From contig JADJOE010000003.1 in NCBI GenBank assembly GCA_016713905.1, positions 558,001 to 622,000 on the forward strand: a DNA stretch of 64,000 bases, given 5' to 3'. The DNA is from Candidatus Vicinibacter proximus (lineage in GTDB: Bacteria > Bacteroidota > Bacteroidia > Chitinophagales > Saprospiraceae). The position numbers and the translations under genes were made by a program. The notes under the pieces are model-generated. The model saw nothing but the letters and a program-made list of their open reading frames with translations. It was not told the origin of the DNA and ran no database searches. Below are positions 10,335 through 16,418 of the stretch, in pieces (the first letter of the stretch is position 1; each line of letters opens with the position of its first letter).

Positions 10335-10407
10335 AAATTCCGGGCTTGCAGATATTTATATTATGGCCTGTTCTTGCCTGCAAAGGATGCATTTCCTAAA
10401 ATTCCTT

Positions 10408-10415
10408 TAGCTTTG
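10408..10415 (+). promoter_or_regulatory. Promoter -7 box of topA
   Basis: TAGCTTTG matches TAnnTTTG. It predicts a transcript start near 10419 and a leader of about 27 nt to the ATG at 10446. This excludes the upstream in-frame TTG at 10374 as the start. Confidence 0.55.
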
Positions 10416-10445
10416 CCAAATTTTACAGATATAGAAAATTCTTAT

Positions 10446-13019
10446 ATGGCCAATAAATTGCTGATTGTCGAGTCCCCAGCCAAAGCAAGTACCATTGAAA
10501 AATTTCTCGGAAAGGAGTTTAAGGTTAAATCTTCCTATGGCCACATCCGAGACCTGGACAAAGGCCCAAAAGGGATTGATATCGAAAATAAATTCACCCC
10601 AAGTTATATCGTTTCTCCTGATAAGCATAAGGTTGTCAAGGAGTTAAAAGAATGGGTTGCAAAAGTAGATGAAGTTTGGCTCGCGACGGACGAGGACCGG
10701 GAAGGGGAAGCAATATCCTGGCATTTGTGTGAAGTTTTGGGTTTGAATCCAAAAGAGGTCAAGCGCATTGTCTTTCGGGAAATCACCAAAACAGCAATCC
10801 AGGATGCCATCAAGCATCCAAGGACAGTAGACCTCGATTTGGTGAATGCCCAACAAGCCAGAAGGGTCCTTGATCGACTGGTGGGGTTTGAGTTATCAGA
10901 GATTCTTTGGAGAAAAGTAAAAAATAAATTATCAGCTGGAAGGGTGCAATCGGTTGCAGTAAAGCTGGTAGTAGACAGAGAAAGAGAAATCCAGGATTTT
11001 AGTCAGGAAGCTTTCTTTAAAGTAGATGGCGTTTTTCAGGTAAAAAGTCCAAAAGAAGCCTTACTTAAAGCTACCCTTGACCATAAGTTTAAAACCGCAC
11101 AGGAATCGGAAGAATTTTTGAAAATATGTAAAGATTCCACCTATAAGGTAGATGGGGTAGAAGTGAAACCGGTAAAGCGTTATCCGGCTCCACCATTCAC
11201 CACTTCGACATTGCAACAAGAGGCAAGCAGGAAACTGGGGTTTAGTGTAAATAGAACCATGTCCACCGCACAACGATTGTATGAGTCAGGAAGTATAAGT
11301 TACATGAGAACCGATTCTACTTTCATCAGCCAAACAGCCTTGTCGGCTATGGCCATTGAAATTGAAAAACAATTTGGAAAAGAATACGTAAATACCAGAC
11401 AGTACAAAACTAAAAATTCAAATGCTCAGGAAGCGCATGAGGCCATTAGACCTACTTACATGGATCTTCGTAACGCCGGAGAGACCAGCGACCAGCAAAA
11501 GTTGTATGAGCTTATCTGGAAACGCGCCATGGCCTCACAAATGTCTCCGGCTGAGTTGGAAAAGACTATTGTCCAACTTTCTGTCAGTAAGTCAACTGCC
11601 CACAAATTCGTAGCCGAAGGAGAGGTGTTGCTGTTTGATGGATTTTTAAAACTTTATCTGGAGTCTTCGGATGAAGAAGAAGATGGCCAGGAAGGAATGT
11701 TGCCGGCTGTGAAAGCAGGGGATGTTTTGCCTTACAACCAGATTACGGCTACAGAAAGATTTACCAGGGCACCGGCAAGATATACGGAAGCAAGTCTTGT
11801 TAAGAAACTGGAGGAATTAGGTATAGGTCGACCTTCTACCTATGCACCTACCATCAGTAAAATCATGGAGGAAGAAAGAGGTTATGTGGTCAAAGAATCC
11901 AGAGAAGGTGTGGTGAGAAATTTTAAAAAATTCAACCTTGCCAATGGAAAGATTGTGGCCACTACAGAATCTGAAAATACAGGAGCTACTAAAAATGTCT
12001 TGTATCCAACAGCCATTGGAATGGTAGTCTGCGATTACCTGGCTTCCCATTTCGGAGAAATCATGAACTACGGTTTTACCGCTGAAATAGAAAAGGATTT
12101 TGATGAAATAGCTGACGGAAAGCGTAACTGGGTGAAAATGATAGATGAATTCTACTGGCCTTTTCACAAGGATGTAGAAAAGGTGATGGCCGAAGGCGAA
12201 AGGGCTAGAGGGCGAAGAGATCTTGGCTCAGATCCGGTCTCAGGAAGGAAACTGATAGCTCAGTTAACTCGCTTTGGTCCGGTTGTACAGATCGGAGATG
12301 TAGAAGAATTGGACGAAAACGAAAAACCGCGTTATGCCAACCTGCGTCCGGGACAAAGTCTTGAAACCATTAGTTTTGAGGAAGCCATGGATCTTTTCAA
12401 ATTGCCAAAAGATTTGGGCACTTTCCAGGATTTGCAGGTATCCGTTGGTGCTGGTAGGTTTGGTCCATATGTAAAGTTCGGCGAACAGTTTATCTCTATT
12501 CCCAAAGGTACCGACCCTTTAGGATTGAGTATGGAAGATGCCATCACCCTGATTCAGGGAAAACAAAAGGAAGATGCACCCATAGGACATTATAAGGAAC
12601 TTCCGATCACCAAAGGGAAAGGGCGTTTCGGACCTTTCATTAAATGGAATGGAATGTTTATCAATGTGCCGAAAAGAATAAATCACGATACCCTGACATT
12701 AGAAGAGGCAATTCCATTGATTGACGCAAAAGAGGTAAAAGAATCCAACCGATTTATTCACAACTGGCCGGAAGATAAAATCAGTGTGGAGAACGGTCGT
12801 TGGGGACCTTACATTAAGTTTGGAAAAAAGCTTATCAACATTCCGAAGGTCAACGATCAGAAAGTAACCTCAGAAGTTGCAGCTACCATGACCAAGGAAG
12901 ATTTTAAGAAAATTATTGAAGCCCAGGTTCCCGGTGCTTTTGACAAAAAGGTAAAGGCAAAACCAGCGGCAAAAGCAACTGTGAAAGCAAAGGCAAAAGC
13001 CCCCGCAAAAAAGAAATAG
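10446..13019 (+). CDS. topA: DNA topoisomerase I
   Basis: Type IA topoisomerase that relaxes negative supercoils through a covalent 5'-phosphotyrosine. Translation from the ATG at 10446 gives 857 residues beginning MANKLLIVESPAKASTIEKF, the Toprim start; ATDEDREGEAISWHL is the acidic Toprim motif. The active-site tyrosine is in SYMRTDS (Tyr286). Instead of Cys4 zinc fingers, the C-terminus carries three short repeats with the pattern GR[FW]GP[YF][IV]K (around residues 665, 725 and 785), followed by a tail rich in Ala and Lys. The frame is open back to a TTG at 10374, but the promoter box lies downstream of that codon. There is a separate promoter from pbpC, so this is probably a monocistronic unit. 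Confidence 0.96.
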   Translation: MANKLLIVESPAKASTIEKFLGKEFKVKSSYGHIRDLDKGPKGIDIENKFTPSYIVSPDKHKVVKELKEWVAKVDEVWLATDEDREGEAISWHLCEVLGLNPKEVKRIVFREITKTAIQDAIKHPRTVDLDLVNAQQARRVLDRLVGFELSEILWRKVKNKLSAGRVQSVAVKLVVDREREIQDFSQEAFFKVDGVFQVKSPKEALLKATLDHKFKTAQESEEFLKICKDSTYKVDGVEVKPVKRYPAPPFTTSTLQQEASRKLGFSVNRTMSTAQRLYESGSISYMRTDSTFISQTALSAMAIEIEKQFGKEYVNTRQYKTKNSNAQEAHEAIRPTYMDLRNAGETSDQQKLYELIWKRAMASQMSPAELEKTIVQLSVSKSTAHKFVAEGEVLLFDGFLKLYLESSDEEEDGQEGMLPAVKAGDVLPYNQITATERFTRAPARYTEASLVKKLEELGIGRPSTYAPTISKIMEEERGYVVKESREGVVRNFKKFNLANGKIVATTESENTGATKNVLYPTAIGMVVCDYLASHFGEIMNYGFTAEIEKDFDEIADGKRNWVKMIDEFYWPFHKDVEKVMAEGERARGRRDLGSDPVSGRKLIAQLTRFGPVVQIGDVEELDENEKPRYANLRPGQSLETISFEEAMDLFKLPKDLGTFQDLQVSVGAGRFGPYVKFGEQFISIPKGTDPLGLSMEDAITLIQGKQKEDAPIGHYKELPITKGKGRFGPFIKWNGMFINVPKRINHDTLTLEEAIPLIDAKEVKESNRFIHNWPEDKISVENGRWGPYIKFGKKLINIPKVNDQKVTSEVAATMTKEDFKKIIEAQVPGAFDKKVKAKPAAKATVKAKAKAPAKKK

Positions 13020-13082
13020 GAGTTAGTTTGGGTTAGTTAAATTTTATAGGGATTAATCATAAGCTAAACATCTTTAACCGCT

Positions 13083-13270
13083 GGATGACTGACCGATTTC
13101 CGCAACGCGGAATGAAGCACGACAGTGCTTCAAGGGAAGGAACCGCGAAAGCGGCTAGTAAGAGAATGAGAGAATGAGAAAATTTGAAAATTAGCTAATG
13201 GATGACTGAAAGATTTTCGCAAAGAGAAATGGCTTGCGACAGCAAGACAAGTGAGGAACAGCGAAAGCTG
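13083..13270. repeat. Twice-repeated three-hairpin unit with compensatory stems
   Basis: Two diverged copies start with the same GGATGACTGA at 13083 and 13200. Each has three consecutive stem-loops. Copy A: TTCCGC/GCGGAA (13098-13112), a 7-bp stem around a GACA loop (13114-13131), and CCGC-GAAA-GCGG (13143-13154). Copy B: a weaker first stem near 13214-13229, CTTGC-GACA-GCAAG (13233-13246) and CAGC-GAAA-GCTG (13259-13270). The loops GACA and GAAA are unchanged while paired stem bases differ together, which suggests selection for structure. The function is unknown; a REP-like mobile repeat or a structured RNA are both possible. Confidence 0.65.
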
Positions 13271-13315
13271 AATTTCTTTGACTTGGAATAGAAATTCTAA
13301 TGCATAGAATGGGTA

Positions 13316-13416
13316 TGTCAAGACAAAAAAGAACAATGAAACCAGGATGGAATTCAGGACAACTTTAGTGAATAACGGGGTCCGCAAAACTGGCTTCTCC
13401 CCAAATTTTTGACTTG
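13316..13416. repeat. 101-bp direct repeat, copy 1 (MITE-like)
   Basis: Identical over all 101 bases to 13683-13783, in the same orientation, with unrelated flanks on both sides. The ends form an imperfect terminal inverted repeat: CAAGACAAAAA near the left end against TTTTTGACTTG at the right, 10 of 11 positions matching. No transposase is nearby. It looks like a short non-autonomous mobile element or dispersed intergenic repeat. Confidence 0.75.
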
Positions 13417-13671
13417 GCCCTAAATAGATTTCAATACCACATCATATATATTTATCGAATGAGAAATTCAGATCGGCCTTTTTCATTTTAGCTAAAACTG
13501 ATTTAAAAAGCGTTTAGAACAAAATACTGTTTGAGCTCGCCTGCAGATTTGCTAACAAATATGTGACAGTAAGGCCTAGAGCTATTGCTGCTGATTAAGG
13601 CAAGTTTATTTTGTTTAGCTTTTTAAGTTAGTTTTAGCGTCAAGAAATGAAAACAGCCTTGATTTTTTTTG

Positions 13672-13701
13672 GTTCTTTTTTGTGTCAAGACAAAAAAGAA
13701 C
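13672..13701. repeat. Perfect 12-bp inverted repeat at left edge of repeat copy 2
   Basis: GTTCTTTTTTGT (13672-13683) and ACAAAAAAGAAC (13690-13701) pair perfectly around the six-base loop GTCAAG. The right arm is part of the 101-bp element; the left arm is unique to this copy. It could work as a terminator-like hairpin or mark an extended element end. Confidence 0.55.
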
Positions 13702-13783
13702 AATGAAACCAGGATGGAATTCAGGACAACTTTAGTGAATAACGGGGTCCGCAAAACTGGCTTCTCCCCAAATTTTTGACTTG
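13683..13783. repeat. 101-bp direct repeat, copy 2 (MITE-like)
   Basis: Exact copy of 13316-13416, offset by 367 bases. It ends 48 bases before the pepT stop codon. The complete identity implies recent insertion, duplication or gene conversion. Confidence 0.75.
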
Positions 13784-13831
13784 ACCTTTTAGTTTCGGGG
13801 GTATTTATTTTATTTGGTTGCACAATTTGTT

Positions 13832-15064
13832 TCAGGCACTGACTATTCTGATGATGACCTCAGAAGCTTTTTGCATATCCTGAACACAGACCCATTCTTT
13901 CTTGGAGTGGATACCGTATTCTCCGGCAAATAAATTGGGACATGGCAAACCCATAAAGGAAAGCCGGCTGCCATCTGTTCCACCACGAATGTGACCTTTT
14001 ATAAGTTTTAGTCCGGATGCTAGAATCGCATCTTCCGCCCTTTTGCATACTTCCGGATGCCGGTCCAGCACTTCCTTCATGTTTCGGTATTGTTCCTTAC
14101 GGCTTATCTCAAAGTCTGAATTTGGAAAGGATTTCATCACTTGTTGACAAATGGAACTTAGTTCAGCAACATGGTCATCTAATTTGGCCGTCACAAAATC
14201 ACGTATGATAAAATCAATTTCAGCATGCTCCAGATTGCCTTCGAGTCTGGTGGGATGGACAAATCCTTCATAGTCGTTAGTGGATTCAGGAGACATACGA
14301 TTCTTAGGTAAAGCTGCAAGGATCTCACCTGCAATTTTTATGGCATTTTCCATCTTGCCTTTGGCATAGCCGGGATGTGTAGAGACTCCTTTTATTTTTA
14401 TGGTACAGGCATCTGCCGAAAAGGTTTCATCCTCCAGACTTCCGATTGGTCCGCCATCCAGGGTATACCCAAAATCAGCACCCAGTTTTTGTTTGTTCAC
14501 ATGATCGACTCCATGTCCAATTTCCTCATCGGTGGTAAAGAAAATAACCATTTCTCCGTGTTCAATTTCTGGGTGATTCTTTAAAAACAATGCAGCTTCC
14601 ATGATAGAGGTTACTCCAGCCTTGTCATCTGCTCCAAGCAGCGTATGGCCGGAAGCGGTGATTAAATCCAGTCCGATCTTTTGCAGGAGGTCAGGAAAAT
14701 CATTCGGACTGATAATTACCGTGGGGTCGTCAGGCAAGACAATGTCCGCTCCGTTATATTTTTTATGGTGAATGGGTTTTACATCCGTTCCGCTGCAATC
14801 CGGAGCAGTATCTACGTGCGCGCAAAAAAATATTTTAGGCCGGGGTGTGGTTGTGTTGGCTGGGATTCGTGCATAAACGTACCCAAATTCATCCGTTTCC
14901 GCTTGGATTCCGGCAGTGCTTAACTCCTGAAACAACAATTGGGATAGATTTTTTTGTTTGGCACTCGATGGGCTGGTGGAGGATGCCGGATCTGCCTGTG
15001 TGTCTATCTTCGCATATCGGATAAACCGCTCAGCGGTGGTTTCAAAAGCTTGGTTGAAGTCCAT
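13832..15064 (-). CDS. pepT: Peptidase T (tripeptide aminopeptidase)
   Basis: A cytosolic M20-family metallopeptidase that removes the N-terminal residue from tripeptides. From the ATG at 15064 the protein has 410 residues, normal for PepT. Zinc-site motifs follow in order: CAHVDTAPDCSGTDV, LLGADDKAGVTSIMEA, TTDEEIGHGVDHV with the catalytic acidic pair, YTLDGGPIGS, RGGTDGSRLS and, near the C-terminus, IHSKKEWV with the last histidine ligand. The frame is open 11 codons further upstream, but a TAnnTTTG box lies inside that extension, so 15064 is preferred. The gene stands alone; the divergent neighbour is the DCC protein and the 3' side borders the repeat island. Confidence 0.95.
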   Translation of the reverse strand: MDFNQAFETTAERFIRYAKIDTQADPASSTSPSSAKQKNLSQLLFQELSTAGIQAETDEFGYVYARIPANTTTPRPKIFFCAHVDTAPDCSGTDVKPIHHKKYNGADIVLPDDPTVIISPNDFPDLLQKIGLDLITASGHTLLGADDKAGVTSIMEAALFLKNHPEIEHGEMVIFFTTDEEIGHGVDHVNKQKLGADFGYTLDGGPIGSLEDETFSADACTIKIKGVSTHPGYAKGKMENAIKIAGEILAALPKNRMSPESTNDYEGFVHPTRLEGNLEHAEIDFIIRDFVTAKLDDHVAELSSICQQVMKSFPNSDFEISRKEQYRNMKEVLDRHPEVCKRAEDAILASGLKLIKGHIRGGTDGSRLSFMGLPCPNLFAGEYGIHSKKEWVCVQDMQKASEVIIRIVSA

Positions 15065-15079
15065 GTTTTCAATTTTTGC

Positions 15080-15087
15080 CAAATATA
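15080..15087 (-). promoter_or_regulatory. Promoter -7 box of pepT
   Basis: TATATTTG on the minus strand predicts a start of transcription near 15076 and a 12-nt leader to the ATG at 15064. Confidence 0.5.
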
Positions 15088-15141
15088 GCTGCTGCATTTT
15101 TTATTTAAGAAACTTAATTATAAAGTTCTTGTTCTAAAAGC

Positions 15142-15564
15142 ATGTGGCCCGACTTTATTCCTACCAATAAAATGTTGCTCCTTTATGATGGAAACTGTCC
15201 ACTTTGCATAAGATCTGTAAGATTTCTGATGGCCAGAGACCATAAAGACAAACTTCGTTTTGCGAGTTTACAGGAAGCCCGGTTGAGGACATTTTTAGAA
15301 AGTGAAAACCTCCATACGATGGATACGCTGGTTGGCCTGCACCAAGGCAAGATTTATGTTTACAGCCGGGCGGTTGCAATGGCACTGAATGAAATAGGGG
15401 GATTGTGGAAGATAATGGGAAGGATGGTCCTCATTCTGCCCAAGGGTCTTGCCGATTGGGGATATCGCATGATTGCCAGGAATCGGTTAAGGATTTTTCG
15501 GAAGAATGCGCATTGTCAAATTCCGGATAAAAGCAATGAAAATAAATTTATCAGGTTTTCATAA
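15142..15564 (+). CDS. DCC-family thiol-disulfide oxidoreductase (DUF393)
   Basis: A 140-residue protein of the DCC1-like family, small thioredoxin-fold proteins thought to exchange thiols and disulfides. The defining motif is intact at the N-terminus: LLYDGNCPLCIRSVRFL, with cysteines at residues 19 and 22. The downstream pattern (LRFASLQEA, then a region with VYSRAVAMALNEIGGLW) also matches the family. No signal peptide is seen, so it is probably cytoplasmic. Substrates are unknown. It lies between divergent pepT and the tmRNA gene without an evident partner. An internal ATG at residue 11 is an alternative start that would keep the motif. Confidence 0.88.
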   Translation: MWPDFIPTNKMLLLYDGNCPLCIRSVRFLMARDHKDKLRFASLQEARLRTFLESENLHTMDTLVGLHQGKIYVYSRAVAMALNEIGGLWKIMGRMVLILPKGLADWGYRMIARNRLRIFRKNAHCQIPDKSNENKFIRFS

Positions 15565-15587
15565 AAACGGGAACTAAACCAGGCCAA

Positions 15588-15617
15588 TTTGCAGTTATTG
15601 GGTTACTTGTAAAAGTA
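15588..15617 (+). promoter_or_regulatory. Promoter of ssrA
   Basis: TTTG at 15588-15591 sits exactly at -33 to -30 from the first base of mature tmRNA, and TAAAAGTA (15610-15617) occupies -11 to -4 as a partial TAnnTTTG box. This is the only promoter in the window where a -33 TTTG is clear. Confidence 0.45.
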
Positions 15618-15620
15618 TAA

Positions 15621-15984
15621 GGGGCTGACTGGAATCGACAGGAAATGTGATTGGTTAGTAAGCATGCCGTAGGATGATAGTACGCTACGTAAAAAACGAT
15701 TATCAAACCACAAATGGCAATACAACTTTTGCCGTTGCAGCTTAATTCTAGGAATTAATTTGCTTCTGTGCAATGGAGCTGAAGTCTGATAAGCTCCTGT
15801 CGCGCATCAAACCTTTTCAGACTGGTCGCTTGCAAGTCCCGGGTAAGAGACAAGATTAAGGGAATACGCTTTGGAAAGGTGGTTTCTTAACCTACTCCTT
15901 CGCCGACAACCGAATAGGAAACTAAGCATGTAGAAAGTTAATGGGTTCTTTCTCTGGACCGGGGTTCGACTCCCCGCAGCTCCA
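15621..15984 (+). ncRNA. ssrA: tmRNA (transfer-messenger RNA)
   Basis: tmRNA rescues stalled ribosomes and adds a degradation tag. The 5' GGGGCTG (15621-15627) pairs with CAGCTCC (15977-15983) to form a seven-pair acceptor stem, followed by discriminator A; CCA is not encoded. GGTTCGACTCC is the T-loop region. The tag frame starts with GGC at 15716 and ends at the TAA at 15743-15745: GNTTFAVAA, nine residues. It lines up with the GxxxYAxAA tags of other Bacteroidota but has Phe in place of Tyr and Val in place of Leu or Met. The last bases of the gene are duplicated downstream (16100-16117). Confidence 0.95.
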
Positions 15985-15989
15985 CAAAA
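15972..15989 (+). repeat. ssrA 3' end, att-like 18-bp repeat (copy in gene)
   Basis: CCCCGCAGCTCCACAAAA covers part of the T stem, the acceptor strand and five bases beyond the tmRNA. The same 18 bases recur exactly at 16100-16117. The 3' end of ssrA is a well-known attachment site for integrases. Confidence 0.6.
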
Positions 15990-16003
15990 CTTATAAATTC
16001 GAC

Positions 16004-16099
16004 TGCCGACTATTAGTCGGCATGGCGACCACGAGAAGAGTGCGTCGTTATGCAGACGCTCCGGTCAGCATGAAAATTCAGAAGCCTTTGAATTTTCAT
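16004..16099. repeat. Structured spacer between the two ssrA 3' ends
   Basis: This spacer holds TGCCGACT-ATT-AGTCGGCA (perfect, 16004-16022), GCGTC/GACGC (16042-16059) enclosed by GACC/GGTC, and ATGAAAATTC/GAATTTTCAT (perfect, 16070-16099). No open frame here is credible. It may be a small repeat inserted at the att site or the scar of a larger element. Confidence 0.55.
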
Positions 16100-16117
16100 C
16101 CCCGCAGCTCCACAAAA
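16100..16117 (+). repeat. att-like 18-bp repeat, duplicate of ssrA 3' end
   Basis: Exact second copy of 15972-15989 in the same orientation, 128 bases downstream. It lacks the rest of the tmRNA. Confidence 0.6.
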
Positions 16118-16418
16118 ATTAATTGAGGTGTCTGTTCCTATTTTAAAATCGGAATAGATTCACGGAATGGTTGCGTTTAACGCTACTTCCGTAGTTTTAT
16201 TATTTCCAAAATGGATTTTGACTTCCTTAATTAATTGCTCCGTTTCATTTTTGCAATTACATTTTAAGGCCACGTTTTGGTTAAAACCACAAATGTGAAC
16301 ACTTAACCAGTTGAGGGGCAAATGTTATTTTGAATCTCCAGGCAGCACATGCAAATGTCCTTGTGTCTTGTCTTAGAAGGGCAATCAATCATTCTTGACT
16401 CTTCAAATATTCAACAAC
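16118..16418. other. Intergenic stretch, nothing recognised
   Basis: About 300 bases between the ssrA duplication and the first T9SS cargo gene. I see no credible frame, tRNA or clear TAnnTTTG box in it. Confidence 0.5.

Larger units (their letters stand above)
13020..13831. other. Gene-free island between topA and pepT, filled with repeats
   Basis: An 812-base stretch between the convergent ends of topA and pepT. It holds two copies of a three-hairpin unit (13083-13270), two exact copies of a 101-bp element (13316-13416 and 13683-13783) and a 12-bp-arm palindrome (13672-13701). The 266 bases between the 101-bp copies show nothing I can name. Open frames across it code only for the repeat sequence and are not credible genes. 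Confidence 0.7.

Noticed and set aside
10374..10445. TTG-initiated extension of topA
   Set aside because: The -7 promoter box at 10408-10415 lies inside it, and family members begin at MANKLLIVESP.
13130..13387. Open frame on the minus strand ending at the 101-bp repeat (85 codons)
   Set aside because: It is made of the repeat and hairpin unit, and shares its N-terminal peptide with the frame at 13623-13823 only because the DNA is repeated. No codon bias, no family.
13623..13823. Open frame over repeat copy 2 (66 codons)
   Set aside because: Repeat-derived as above.
15941..16126. Open frame over the ssrA 3' end and spacer
   Set aside because: It runs through the tmRNA acceptor arm and the palindromes; a by-product of structured RNA sequence.
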